A DNA stretch of 64,000 nucleotides from an uncultured Pelagibacteraceae bacterium (GCA_902555665.1 CACDTF010000003.1:1-64000); one strand, 5' to 3'; positions 40,715-50,510 are shown, numbered from the stretch's first letter. Made by a program: numbers and translations. The notes: generated by a model from the sequence alone, not told the origin.

Positions 40715-41977
40715 TTAGACAGCTAGTTTATAAGCAAAATTTTTGCCTAAGTTTTCTTTTAGATCATTATTAAACCTAGCTGCTTCTGCACCATCAATAA
40801 TTCTGTGATCATAAGATAAAGAAATTGGCAGCATAGTCCTAGTTTGAAACTTTCCATTCATAAAAATTTGTTTTTTTTCTGATCTTCCTACTCCTAATAT
40901 AGCAACTTCAGGATAATTAATTATAGGCGTAAAAAATGAACCTCCTATGCCACCTAAACTCGTAATCGTCATAGAGCCGCCAAACAATTCTTTTTTATCA
41001 ATTTTTAAATTTCTACAAAGTTCGCTTACCTCTTTTAATTCTTTACTTATCAGAGAAATTTTTTTGTTATTTGCATTTCTTATTTTTGGAACCATTAATC
41101 CATTTGGCGTGTCAACTGCTATCCCAATATGGTAATATTTTTTAAAAGTCATTTTTCCGGTCTCAATTTCGTCGATAGAAGAATTAAAACTAGGAAATTT
41201 CTTAAGAGATGCAACTAAAGCCTTTATTATGAATGCTAAAGGTGTAATTTTAATTTTTTCTCCAGTATACATATCTGTTAATGAACTTCTAAAACTTTCC
41301 ATCTCCGTTATGTCGGCTTCATCGTGATTTGTAACATGAGGAATTGTTGTCCATGAATTTGTAAGATATTTTGATGATAATTTTTTAACCCTTGGTATAT
41401 CTTTAATTTCTATTTCACCAAAATCAGAATGTTTAAATTCATTTTGAATTTTATCTGGTTTACTATCTTTTACTACAACGTTGTTTTTTGAATTAGATGA
41501 AACAAATTTTTTAATATCATCTTCAATAATTCTACCATCTTTTTGACTTCCCACTACTTGATTAATATCTACACCAAGTTCTCTAGCAAATTTTCTAGCT
41601 TTTGGACTTGCAGATGAAATGTCTGAAATATTATTTTTAGAAAATGTTTTTTCTTGGATTTCAGGTTTTATTACCTCAATATTTTTTGACTCTTTTTCAA
41701 TTTTTGGTTTTTCTTTAACCTCTTCCTTTTTAACTTCTGAATCACTATCTAAAGTTAAAATTAAGTCGCCCTCAGAAACTTTATCTCCTACTTTTATTTT
41801 TAAATTTTTAATTTTACCTTCTAAATTTGATGGTATTTCTACGCTAGATTTATCACTTTCAATTGTTATTAGGGCATCATTTTTTTTAATTGATTGACCT
41901 TTGGTAACTAATACCTCAATAACCTCAACATCTTTAAAATCTCCGATATTAGGTACTTTAATCTCAGTTTCTGACAT
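40715..41977 (-). CDS. aceF: Pyruvate dehydrogenase E2 (dihydrolipoyl acetyltransferase)
   Basis: E2 core of pyruvate dehydrogenase, transferring acetyl to CoA. Order: one lipoyl domain (1-76; lipoyl lysine K43 in ESDKSSVEIPS), a Lys/Glu/Ile linker, a peripheral-subunit-binding domain (SPKARKFARELGVDI), and the catalytic domain with SLSYDHRIIDGAEAARF (HxxxDG active site). Length 420 with one lipoyl domain is short relative to E. coli AceF, which has three. The ATG overlaps the aceE stop by one base. Confidence 0.95.
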   Translation of the reverse strand: MSETEIKVPNIGDFKDVEVIEVLVTKGQSIKKNDALITIESDKSSVEIPSNLEGKIKNLKIKVGDKVSEGDLILTLDSDSEVKKEEVKEKPKIEKESKNIEVIKPEIQEKTFSKNNISDISSASPKARKFARELGVDINQVVGSQKDGRIIEDDIKKFVSSNSKNNVVVKDSKPDKIQNEFKHSDFGEIEIKDIPRVKKLSSKYLTNSWTTIPHVTNHDEADITEMESFRSSLTDMYTGEKIKITPLAFIIKALVASLKKFPSFNSSIDEIETGKMTFKKYYHIGIAVDTPNGLMVPKIRNANNKKISLISKELKEVSELCRNLKIDKKELFGGSMTITSLGGIGGSFFTPIINYPEVAILGVGRSEKKQIFMNGKFQTRTMLPISLSYDHRIIDGAEAARFNNDLKENLGKNFAYKLAV

Positions 41978-44900
41978 TATAATTTTGTTGGCATTGGTTT
42001 GTTAGTATCAATATTATACTTCTTCATCGCATCTTTTGCATGTTTGGAAGTAATAAGCTGTTCTTTTGCTAAAATACTTAAACCATAAGCAACCAAATGT
42101 TCTTTATCTACCTCAAAAAATTTTCTTAAATTTTTTCTTGTATCGCTTCTTCCAAAACCATCTGCTCCTAATGAATAAAAGCTTTTATTAGTATAAGGTC
42201 TGATTTGATCTGAATTCATTCTCATGTAATCAGATGCAGCCATAATTGGGCCCTCTGTTTGGCCCAGGCATTGCTCAACATAAGATTTTTTAGGTTCTTT
42301 ATCAGGATTCAAAAGATTAAATCTTTCTACCTCCATTCCATCTTTTCTTAATTCATTAAAACTTGTTACACTCCATATCTCACTGTCAATTTGATAATCA
42401 TTTTGTAAAATCTCTGCAGCAGACATCATTTCTCTTAAGATTGTTCCTGATCCTAAAAGTTGGATTTTAGTTTTTTTGTATTTGTTAAATTCTTTTATTT
42501 TATACATGCCCTTTAAAATGCCTTTCTCACAATTTTTATCCTTTGGCATTTCTGGGTGTGAGTAATTTTCATTCATTGTTGTAATATAATAAAAAACATT
42601 CTCGTTTTTCTCATGCATTCTTCTTAGACCTTCTCGAAAAATTACCGCTAATTCATAATGAAATGTAGGATCATAAGTTACACAATTTGGAATGGTTGAT
42701 GCAATTAAATGACTATGCCCATCCTGGTGTTGTAAGCCTTCTCCAGCTAATGTTGTTCTTCCAGCTGTTGCACCTACCAAAAATCCTCTAGCCTGACTAT
42801 CTCCGGCTGCCCAAGCTAGATCTCCTATTCTTTGGAAACCGAACATTGAATAAAAAATATAAATTGGGATCATTTCGATATCATGATTAGTATATGCAGT
42901 GGCAGCAGCAATCCACGAAGACATAGCACCTGCTTCATTGATACCTTCCTCTAAAACTTGACCACTTTTGTCTTCTCTATAAGAACTTAATTGGGCTGCA
43001 TCCTCAGGTTCATATTTTTGTCCTTCATGAGCATAAATCCCTATTTTTTGAAAAAATCCTTCCATCCCAAACGTTCTTGCTTCGTCAGGAATAATAGGAA
43101 CCAGTCTGGGAGATATATTTTTATCCCTTAATAAATTTGTTAACATTCTTACTAAGGCCATAGTAGTAGACATTTCTTTTTCACCAGTTGATACTTTCAT
43201 GAAATCGAAAATATCTTTTGAGGGTGCTTTGATTGGTTTAGCGAAAGTCGAACGTTCAGGTAAATATCCACCTAATTTAATTCTTCTGTCTTTTATGTAT
43301 TTTATTTCTGGAGATTTTTCATCAGGCCTAAAGTATTCAATATTTCTCACTTGTTCATCTGTTAAGGGAACATCAAATCGATCTCTATAGTACATCAAGT
43401 CATCAACATCTAATTTTTTTGTTTGATGAGTAGTATTTACACTTTCTCCTGATTTTCCCATTCCATAACCTTTAATAGTTTTTGCAATTATCACTGTTGG
43501 GCTTCCTTGATGTTTAGTCGCTTTATCATATGCTGCAAAAACTTTGTGAGGATCGTGACCACCTCTATTAAGTCTCCAAATATCTGTATCTGACATGCTT
43601 GAAACTAATTCTAATGCTTCAGGAGATTTCCCAAAAAACTTTTCTCTTACATAAGCACCGTCTCTTGCTTTCATTGCTTGGTACTCACCATCTACTGTCT
43701 CGTTCATAATTTTTATTAAGTGACCAGTTTTATCATTAGCAAGCAACGAGTCCCAATATGACCCCCAAATAACTTTAATTACATTCCAGCCAGATCCTCT
43801 GAAACTTCCCTCAAGCTCTTGAATAATTTTTCCATTACCTCTAACGGGACCATCTAATCTTTGAAGATTACAATTTATTACAAATATTAAATTATCTAAA
43901 TTTTCTCTAGCAGCTAATCCAATAGCTCCCATTGACTCAGGCTCATCCATCTCCCCATCGCCTAAAAAGGCCCATACTTTTCTTCCTTCATCTTTAATCA
44001 AACCTCTATTGATTAAATATTTCATGTATCTAGCTTGATATATAGCAAGCATAGGACCTAACCCCATCGATACAGTGGGGAACTGCCAAAAATTTGGCAT
44101 TAGCCATGGATGTGGATATGAAGATAGACCCCCAGGTTTTACCTCCTGTCTGAAACTATCTAATTGTTTTTCATTTAATCTACCTTCTAAGAAAGCTCTT
44201 GCATACATTCCTGGAGCACTATGTCCTTGAAAATAAATTAAATCTCCACCAAATTTGTTATTTTTTGCTCTCCAAAAATGATTCATCCCAACATCATATA
44301 ATGTTGCAGCAGATGCAAATGTACCAATGTGTCCACCAAGCTCAGGATATTTTTTATTTGCTCGAACTACCATTGCCGCTGCATTCCATCTAATCAACGA
44401 TCTAATTCTTCTTTCAATATTTTGATCGCCACCAGACTTTACTTCAGCCTCAGGAGGTATTGTGTTAATATATGGTGTATTTTGAGTATAAGGAATATTT
44501 GCTCCTTCACGATAAGCTTTGTTAATTAGTTCTTTAATTAAAAAATGAGCTCTTTGATTTCCATCTTTCGAAATAACTGCAGATAAAGATTCCAGCCAAT
44601 CTTGAGTTTCAAGTGGATCAATATCAGCCCCGTTAACTACTTGAATTGTAGATTGTTTTTTTTCAATTATAGGTTCAGATATAATTTTTTGTTCCTCTTT
44701 TTTTTCAGCCATTGCTTCTTCAGCTTGTTTAATTATATTTTCTGTATCTTTTGGAAGATTACTTTCTGATGACGTTTTTGATGATGATGTAAGATTAAGC
44801 AATAAATCACCTTTAGAAACTTTATCACCAACTTTAACTGCTAAGCTATCTACTTTTCCAGCAATTGTAGAAGGAATTTCAACACTTGATTTGTCACTTT

Positions 44901-45015
44901 CAATTGTAACTATTGGATCATTTTCTTTAATTTGATCACCAGGTTTTACAAGTATCTCTATAACCTCAACATTTTCAAAGTCACCAATGTCAGGAACAAG
45001 TAATTTTTCGCTCAT
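41977..45015 (-). CDS. aceE: Pyruvate dehydrogenase E1, homodimeric, with fused N-terminal lipoyl domain
   Basis: AceE decarboxylates pyruvate on thiamine diphosphate. From about residue 130 (DPLETQDWLESL) the protein aligns in order with AceE: GDGEMDEPESMGAIG and NCNLQRLDGPVRGNG form the TPP/Mg site, and FYYITTMNENYSHP is further on. The first 77 residues are an extra lipoyl domain (lysine K42 in TIESDKSSVEIPS), nearly the same as that of the neighbouring AceF, followed by a Lys/Glu linker. The total of 1012 residues equals the usual 887 plus about 125. One uninterrupted frame, so the fusion is real in this sequence. No E3 gene is in the window. Confidence 0.95.
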   Translation of the reverse strand: MSEKLLVPDIGDFENVEVIEILVKPGDQIKENDPIVTIESDKSSVEIPSTIAGKVDSLAVKVGDKVSKGDLLLNLTSSSKTSSESNLPKDTENIIKQAEEAMAEKKEEQKIISEPIIEKKQSTIQVVNGADIDPLETQDWLESLSAVISKDGNQRAHFLIKELINKAYREGANIPYTQNTPYINTIPPEAEVKSGGDQNIERRIRSLIRWNAAAMVVRANKKYPELGGHIGTFASAATLYDVGMNHFWRAKNNKFGGDLIYFQGHSAPGMYARAFLEGRLNEKQLDSFRQEVKPGGLSSYPHPWLMPNFWQFPTVSMGLGPMLAIYQARYMKYLINRGLIKDEGRKVWAFLGDGEMDEPESMGAIGLAARENLDNLIFVINCNLQRLDGPVRGNGKIIQELEGSFRGSGWNVIKVIWGSYWDSLLANDKTGHLIKIMNETVDGEYQAMKARDGAYVREKFFGKSPEALELVSSMSDTDIWRLNRGGHDPHKVFAAYDKATKHQGSPTVIIAKTIKGYGMGKSGESVNTTHQTKKLDVDDLMYYRDRFDVPLTDEQVRNIEYFRPDEKSPEIKYIKDRRIKLGGYLPERSTFAKPIKAPSKDIFDFMKVSTGEKEMSTTMALVRMLTNLLRDKNISPRLVPIIPDEARTFGMEGFFQKIGIYAHEGQKYEPEDAAQLSSYREDKSGQVLEEGINEAGAMSSWIAAATAYTNHDIEMIPIYIFYSMFGFQRIGDLAWAAGDSQARGFLVGATAGRTTLAGEGLQHQDGHSHLIASTIPNCVTYDPTFHYELAVIFREGLRRMHEKNENVFYYITTMNENYSHPEMPKDKNCEKGILKGMYKIKEFNKYKKTKIQLLGSGTILREMMSAAEILQNDYQIDSEIWSVTSFNELRKDGMEVERFNLLNPDKEPKKSYVEQCLGQTEGPIMAASDYMRMNSDQIRPYTNKSFYSLGADGFGRSDTRKNLRKFFEVDKEHLVAYGLSILAKEQLITSKHAKDAMKKYNIDTNKPMPTKL

Positions 45016-45143
45016 TATTTAAAATGTTTTATATACCCAAAAAAAAATTATTGGATTTTATTTTATCACATTAATAAGGTTTTTTCGTTAATCTTATATT
45101 TTTATTATACAAAAAATAAAAAAATAAATGAATATTAAGCTTT

Positions 45144-46334
45144 TTAGCTTCTCTCAATACACATAGCTATTCCCATACCACCGCCAATGCAGAGTGCCGC
45201 ACAACCTTTTTTTTTATCTTGCTTAATCATTTCATGGACAAGTGTAACCAAAATTCTTGCCCCAGAAGCTCCAATTGGATGACCTAAGGCAATTGCTCCT
45301 CCATTAACATTAACTTTTTGTTCAGGAATTTTTAATTCTTCAATTACCGCAATACTTTGTGCTGCAAAGGCTTCATTAATTTCAAATAAGTCTACTTCAT
45401 CTATTTTCCAATTTGCTTTAGATAAAGCTTCTTGAATTGAGGGTATAGGTCCCAATCCCATTAATGAAGGCTCAACCCCACAAGTAGCCCAAGATACAAT
45501 TTTAACCAATGGCACTAATGATTTTTTTTCTGCTTGTTTTCTAGACATTAAAACCAAGGCCGCAGCACCATCATTTATACCTGAGGAATTTCCAGGTGTT
45601 ACAGTCCCATTTTCTTTGAATACTGTTTTTAATTTTTTTAAATCATCTATACTTAAATTTTCTCTAGGATGTTCATCTTTTTCAAAAATAAATTTTTTAT
45701 CACCATCTTCAATTTGTAATTTAATCAGCTCATCCTGAAATTTATTTTCACTATATGCTTTTTGTGTTTTTTTCTGAGAATTTAAAGAAAAATTATCTTG
45801 TTCATCTCTTGAAATTTTATATTTATCGGCAACATTCTCAGCTGTGACACCCATATGATAATCATTAAATGAATCTAGCAGACCATCTTTTATCATTGTA
45901 TCTATTAATTTATTTTCAAAAAATTTTTTATCTTCTCTATAATAAATTGCATGAGTTGCTCTAGACATATTTTCTTGACCACCTGCAATTACAATTTGGT
46001 TTTCTCCTAACTTAATTGATTGATATCCCGATACAACAGATCTTAATCCAGATCCACAAACTTGATTAACAATGTGAGCAGGTTTTGAAACTGGTACTCC
46101 GGCACCAATTGAAGCTTGCCTAGCGGGATTTTGACCAAGCCCAGAGGTTAAAACGTGCCCCATAATCACCTCATCGATCTCCTCCTCTATATCTAATTTT
46201 GATTTATAAATTACTTCTTTAATTACTATTGAACCTAATTTTGATGCGCTGAGATTTTTTAACGAACCTTTATATCTTCCAATTGGGGTTCTTAGTGCTG
46301 AAGTAATTACAACATCTTTAGAGTTTTTGCTCAT
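45144..46334 (-). CDS. Acetyl-CoA acetyltransferase (thiolase)
   Basis: Thiolase II-type enzyme condensing two acetyl-CoA or cleaving acetoacetyl-CoA (AtoB/PhaA). Active-site Cys in VNQVCGSGLRSV near residue 89, His in GGAIALGHPIGASGAR, and second Cys in ALCIGGGMGIAM. Length 396 is normal. Longer-chain thiolase (FadA type) is less likely given the motifs. It is a single leftward gene, diverging from tRNA-Arg. The 128 bp between it and aceE is AT-rich with no clear element. Confidence 0.92.
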   Translation of the reverse strand: MSKNSKDVVITSALRTPIGRYKGSLKNLSASKLGSIVIKEVIYKSKLDIEEEIDEVIMGHVLTSGLGQNPARQASIGAGVPVSKPAHIVNQVCGSGLRSVVSGYQSIKLGENQIVIAGGQENMSRATHAIYYREDKKFFENKLIDTMIKDGLLDSFNDYHMGVTAENVADKYKISRDEQDNFSLNSQKKTQKAYSENKFQDELIKLQIEDGDKKFIFEKDEHPRENLSIDDLKKLKTVFKENGTVTPGNSSGINDGAAALVLMSRKQAEKKSLVPLVKIVSWATCGVEPSLMGLGPIPSIQEALSKANWKIDEVDLFEINEAFAAQSIAVIEELKIPEQKVNVNGGAIALGHPIGASGARILVTLVHEMIKQDKKKGCAALCIGGGMGIAMCIERS

Positions 46335-46407
46335 AAAGTAATTAACATAATATTTTATAAGTTAAATTACATCAAAAACTTTGATATATGGAATATATTA
46401 TTTAAAT

Positions 46408-46484
46408 GGACCGCTGGCCAAATTGGATAAGGCGCTCGGCTACGAACCGGGAGACTCCAGATTCGAGTTCTGGGCGGTCCACCA
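46408..46484 (+). tRNA. tRNA-Arg(ACG)
   Basis: A 77-nt tRNA with encoded CCA. Acceptor stem GGACCGC pairs with GCGGTCC; the anticodon loop CTACGAA gives ACG, which after A34 editing to inosine reads CGU/CGC/CGA; the T-arm has GATTCGAGTTC. It sits 73 bp downstream of the divergent thiolase start. Confidence 0.96.
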
Positions 46485-46492
46485 ATAAGGAA

Positions 46493-46597
46493 ATGGAAAT
46501 GTTTAATTGGCTTTTAAAAGCATCTTTACAAAAATCAGTAATTTATTTTTTTATAATTATTTTTATTATTTTATTAATTTTAACTTTTGTATTATAA
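46493..46597 (+). CDS. Possible 34-residue single-span membrane peptide
   Basis: Just 9 bp after tRNA-Arg, an ATG behind AATAAGGAA opens a 34-codon frame: a short MEMFNWLLKASLQK head and one hydrophobic Ile/Leu/Phe stretch. It ends 6 bp before the thioesterase gene, so it could be the first gene of a short operon. The ORF-track version starting at 46406 is wrong because it runs through the tRNA. An AT-rich sequence gives hydrophobic frames by chance, so this is only a candidate. Confidence 0.35.
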   Translation: MEMFNWLLKASLQKSVIYFFIIIFIILLILTFVL

Positions 46598-46603
46598 AAA
46601 ATA

Positions 46604-47029
46604 ATGAGCAAAGAATTTGAGCAAATAAGTATTAAACCTGGATTTATGAAACACAATGGGGGTGTTTTATTTAGAACTATTTCAGAGACTGAATACGAAT
46701 TTAAATCTATAATTAGTGAAAACCATTTAAATGCTGCAGGAATAACTCACGGAGGCTATTTATCCGCATTAATAGATGCAGGAGCAGGAACAGCTGCACA
46801 TAGAGCTGCAGGAAATGCTCCATGTGTAACTGTCTCTTTAGATATAAAATTTATAGGCGCTTCAAAAGTTGGGGATGAAATTATTGGACATACAAAAATT
46901 TTAAAAAAAACGAATACACTTGTGTTTTTATTTTGCGAGCTAAAGTGTAATGATAAAATAATTACTTCTGCATCTGGAGTATGGAAAATTATTAAAATAA
47001 AGCCTTCCAATTTAGGACCTGGTGGGTAA
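46604..47029 (+). CDS. PaaI-like hotdog-fold thioesterase
   Basis: A 141-residue acyl-CoA thioesterase of the PaaI/4HBT group. The HGGYLSALIDAGAGTAAH segment carries the His-Gly-Gly and acidic active-site residues, and FIGASKVGDEIIGHTKILK is the usual central strand-turn. Substrate (acetyl- or aryl-CoA) is unknown. It converges on the TRAP permease gene with a 2-bp gap. Confidence 0.88.
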   Translation: MSKEFEQISIKPGFMKHNGGVLFRTISETEYEFKSIISENHLNAAGITHGGYLSALIDAGAGTAAHRAAGNAPCVTVSLDIKFIGASKVGDEIIGHTKILKKTNTLVFLFCELKCNDKIITSASGVWKIIKIKPSNLGPGG

Positions 47030-47031
47030 TT

Positions 47032-49353
47032 TTACTCTTTTCTTTTTAAGTTAAAGTAGCCAAATACCACTAATAATAATATTGCTATAGGATAAACAAC
47101 ATTTTTTGATGGTCTATCTGAATTTTCAATTTTAAATTCACTTATATAGTCTCCCATTTCAAAACCATTTCTTTTTGCTTGTCCATTCCATTTCAAATTA
47201 TCAACAACAAGTTTGTCATTTTGTTTCAATAATGTAATTCCATAGTCCTCTAAAGTAAATTTATCCTCAAAAGTATTTTTTGATATCACAAATAATTTGT
47301 ATCTTTCACCATATAAACTGGGCCTTGTTATTTTAATTTGAATTTCTTTTGTTGAGTCTAATTTTATTGAATTAATTTTAGTAATATCTTCATAATTATA
47401 TTTTGGATAAAATTTATTTAAAGCAAAATCAGGTGACAACAAAGAAATAGAGATAACTAAAAAAATAATTATTTCATACCATTTAAGTTTATTAAAAAAC
47501 CAGCCTTGAGTAGCTGCAGTAAAAACTAAAATCCCAATTAAAGAAGTAATAATTACAATCAACCCATGCCAAATGTTTTCAATGCCAATAAGTAAAAGTT
47601 CATGGTTAAATAAAAATACAATTGGTAAAATTCCTGTTCTTAAACTGTACCAAAAAGCTTGCACCCCTGTTCTTAAAGGATCTCCACCAGATATCCCTGC
47701 GGCTGCATAAGAGGCAAGTCCGACAGGTGGTGTTACATCAGCCATTAAACCAAAATAAAATACAAATAAATGAACTGCAATTAACGGAAAAATAAAGCCT
47801 GAGGCATTTCCAACATCTACTAAAACAGTCGCCATTAAAGAAGCAACAACAACATAATTTGCAGTTGTAGGTAAACCCATTCCTAAAAGTAAACATAGAA
47901 TGATTGTTAAAAACAATAAAATAGTAACATTATCCTTGGCTATGGACTCTATAACTATTATTAAATTAGTACTTAAACCTGTAGATCCAACTGCTCCAAC
48001 TATAATACCTGCAGTTGCGATTGCTATACCAACAGCAACCATATTTAAAGCACCTTTTTCAAAACCAACTATTGTTTGATTAAACCATTCTTTAAAAGCA
48101 TCTTTTTTAAAATCGTTTTTTATTAACAAATTTATTAAATTTACTAAAACCAAAGTAATTGTTGCATAAAAAATTGAATAAGAGGCGGTAAATCTTAAAT
48201 AAACCAAAGTATAAATTAAAACAAAAATTGGTATTAAAAAATGTATCCCAGATAAAAAAGTTTTTTTTAAATGAGGAACATCTGAATCATCCATTCCCTT
48301 AAGATTTAATTTTAAAGCTTCTAAATGTGAAATATAGAATAATGCTATATAAGAAATAATAGCTGGTAAGAAAGCATGTTTAACTATTTCAAAGTAAGTT
48401 ACGCCAATAAAACTTGCCATTACGAATGCTGCAGCCCCCATTACAGGTGGCATAATCTGACCATTTACTGATGAAGAAACCTCAATAGCACCGGCTTTTT
48501 CTTTTGAAAAACCAGTTTTTTTCATAATTGGAATTGTAAATGTTCCAGTCGTAACTGTATTTGCAATTGAAGATCCTGAAATTAATCCAGTCATACCTGA
48601 ACCTAATATTGCTGCCTTTGCAGGACCTCCTCGCATTTTTCCAACCATTGCAAAAGCAAGATCTAAAAAATATTTTCCACCACCAGCTGTTTCAAGCAAA
48701 GCACCAAATAAAACAAATAAGAAGATAAAATCTACCGATACCCCAATCGGAATTCCAAAAATTGCTTCTTGATCAAGCCACTGAAAGCCTACAAGTCTAT
48801 TTAAAGACAAACCACCATGGGATATTATTTCAGGTGCATACCTTCCAAAATATGAAAACAGTAAAAAACAACTAGCAATAATTACCAAAGGTAAACCAAT
48901 TGCTCTTCTGGTGGCCTCTAAAAGAATTAAAATTCCACATCCTCCTAAAATCAATTCTAAGGGAAAATTTAATGTTTCTGAAATCTTAAGATCTAAAAGA
49001 ACACCCCCTCTTTCAACCAGCTGATCGTAAAAAAAATAAATATAAAGACACGATATCGCTCCTATAAAACTGATCAAAACATCAAAAAACGAAATTTTCT
49101 TACTCTTTGAGATTGGGTAAATTAAAAAGGCTAAAGTTAAAGCAAAACCTAAATGAATTGCTCTTGCTGGCAATCCCTTAAACATTCCAAAATTTAGCAT
49201 AAATGGAAATGGTGAGGCGTACCAAAGTTGAAATAATGACCAAATAATTGCTATTGCTGAAACAATTTTCAAATGAAAACCAGTAATATTTCTAGTTGGT
49301 GATAAGTCTTCGCTTATTTTATTTTTAATTTTACTACTGATTGAGTCGCTCAT
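47032..49353 (-). CDS. TRAP transporter fused permease, TAXI type
   Basis: Fused small (DctQ-like, 4 TM) and large (DctM-like, 12 TM) permease of a tripartite ATP-independent periplasmic transporter, 773 residues, driving uptake with an ion gradient. Seen: N-terminal hydrophobic segments, GMTGLISGSSIANTVTTGTFTIP and GLPTTANYVVVASL in the DctM part, VTPPVGLASYAAAGISG, then a non-membrane C-terminal domain (about 650-750, DUF3394-like) before a last hydrophobic stretch. TAXI systems carry dicarboxylates, glutamate or similar. The solute-binding protein is encoded just upstream. Confidence 0.94.
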   Translation of the reverse strand: MSDSISSKIKNKISEDLSPTRNITGFHLKIVSAIAIIWSLFQLWYASPFPFMLNFGMFKGLPARAIHLGFALTLAFLIYPISKSKKISFFDVLISFIGAISCLYIYFFYDQLVERGGVLLDLKISETLNFPLELILGGCGILILLEATRRAIGLPLVIIASCFLLFSYFGRYAPEIISHGGLSLNRLVGFQWLDQEAIFGIPIGVSVDFIFLFVLFGALLETAGGGKYFLDLAFAMVGKMRGGPAKAAILGSGMTGLISGSSIANTVTTGTFTIPIMKKTGFSKEKAGAIEVSSSVNGQIMPPVMGAAAFVMASFIGVTYFEIVKHAFLPAIISYIALFYISHLEALKLNLKGMDDSDVPHLKKTFLSGIHFLIPIFVLIYTLVYLRFTASYSIFYATITLVLVNLINLLIKNDFKKDAFKEWFNQTIVGFEKGALNMVAVGIAIATAGIIVGAVGSTGLSTNLIIVIESIAKDNVTILLFLTIILCLLLGMGLPTTANYVVVASLMATVLVDVGNASGFIFPLIAVHLFVFYFGLMADVTPPVGLASYAAAGISGGDPLRTGVQAFWYSLRTGILPIVFLFNHELLLIGIENIWHGLIVIITSLIGILVFTAATQGWFFNKLKWYEIIIFLVISISLLSPDFALNKFYPKYNYEDITKINSIKLDSTKEIQIKITRPSLYGERYKLFVISKNTFEDKFTLEDYGITLLKQNDKLVVDNLKWNGQAKRNGFEMGDYISEFKIENSDRPSKNVVYPIAILLLVVFGYFNLKRKE

Positions 49354-49371
49354 TAAAATTATTCATACCAT

Positions 49372-49407
49372 AAAAAAAAGGCCCGGTAAAAATTACCAGG
49401 CCTTTTT
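49372..49407 (-). terminator. Intrinsic terminator between TAXI binding protein and permease genes
   Basis: On the minus strand a 10-bp stem (GGCCTGGTAA with TTACCGGGCC, one T-G pair, short loop) is followed by eight T residues. It stands after the binding-protein stop and before the permease start. This is the clearest rho-independent terminator in the window, and probably lowers permease mRNA relative to binding-protein mRNA. Confidence 0.85.
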
Positions 49408-49424
49408 AATTAATAAAAATTGGA

Positions 49425-50429
49425 TTACATTAACCCAGCTTCTTTATAGTATTTTATTGCCCCTGGATGTAATGGAGCAGATAAACCATCTTTAATCATG
49501 TTTTTCTTTTCCAAGAAACCAAATGCTGGATGTTGTTTTTTGAAATCATCAAAGTTTTCCATTACAGCTTTTGTAACTAAATAAACAAGCTCTTCAGAAA
49601 CATCTGCAGAAGTAACAACAGTAGCTTTTACACCAAAAGTTGTAGCATCTTTTTTCTGACCTGTATAAGTTCCTTTAGGTATTACTGCCTGAGCATAATA
49701 ATCTGCACCATCAATTAAACCTTGAACTTCAGAACCTGTTAAATTAATTGGAGATGCTTTAGCTGCACAAGTTGCTGCTTGTTCCATAGCACCATTTGGA
49801 AATCCAACTGAATAACCAAATGCATCTATTTTTCCGTCGCATAGCGCTTTGACTTGTTCAGAAGAAGTAAGTTCAGTTGTTGATTTAAAAAAACTATTAT
49901 CAACACCCATTGCTTTCATCAGTTCTTCCATAGTTCCTCTTTGACCTGAACCAGGATTACCGATGTTAACTACTTTTCCTTTTAATCCAGCAAAATCTTT
50001 AATTTTTGCTTTTTTTCTAGCCCAAATTTGAAAAGGCTCATTGTGAACTGAGAAAACTGCTCTCAAATTACTAAATTGTTTTCCTTCCCATTTACTAGAT
50101 CCATTAACAGCATGATACTGCCAGTCTGATTGCGCTACACCAAATTGAAATTCTCCAGCTGCTATCTGACCAATATTGTAGTTGGATCCACCAGTCGATG
50201 GAGCTGTACATCTATAAGCTTTAGCTGTACCTTTTTTTCTACCATGTTCAGCACTAATTGCTGATTTGTGAAGCATTTTACATATAGCGTTCCCTGTTTG
50301 GAAATATACTCCTGTAGGTCCGCCTGTCCCTATCGTAAAGAACTCAGCTGATTTAGCAACAGTTGTCAAAGACAATGATGCGAATAAAATCAGTAAAGCA
50401 CTTGATAGAGATGTGATTATTTTTTTCAT
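49425..50429 (-). CDS. TAXI-family TRAP solute-binding protein
   Basis: Periplasmic binding protein of 334 residues for the adjacent TRAP permease. N-terminal signal peptide (MKKIITSLSSALLILFASLS, cleavage near KSA-EFF), then the TAXI signature FFTIGTGGPTGVYFQTGNAIC. Other conserved parts are QSDWQYHA and GNPGSGQRGTMEELM. Usually abundant in oligotrophs; the downstream terminator supports selective high expression. The ligand is unknown. Confidence 0.93.
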   Translation of the reverse strand: MKKIITSLSSALLILFASLSLTTVAKSAEFFTIGTGGPTGVYFQTGNAICKMLHKSAISAEHGRKKGTAKAYRCTAPSTGGSNYNIGQIAAGEFQFGVAQSDWQYHAVNGSSKWEGKQFSNLRAVFSVHNEPFQIWARKKAKIKDFAGLKGKVVNIGNPGSGQRGTMEELMKAMGVDNSFFKSTTELTSSEQVKALCDGKIDAFGYSVGFPNGAMEQAATCAAKASPINLTGSEVQGLIDGADYYAQAVIPKGTYTGQKKDATTFGVKATVVTSADVSEELVYLVTKAVMENFDDFKKQHPAFGFLEKKNMIKDGLSAPLHPGAIKYYKEAGLM

Positions 50430-50510
50430 TGTTTACCCCTCTATATTTATATGTCGTTATTTTTATAAGTTTATTCTAACAAAAAATAATCGTAGGTGTA
50501 CAGAGTGATT

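Noticed and set aside
41619-41897. Similarity between aceE and aceF 5' ends as a mobile repeat
   Set aside because: It is protein-level similarity of two lipoyl domains, treated as a domain duplication, not a DNA repeat element.
45016-45143. Riboswitch or operator in the aceE/thiolase gap
   Set aside because: Only AT-rich sequence with short chance palindromes; no known riboswitch motif seen.
46406-46597. ORF of 63 residues from the track
   Set aside because: Its first half reads through tRNA-Arg. Only the last 34 codons, from an internal ATG, remain a candidate gene.
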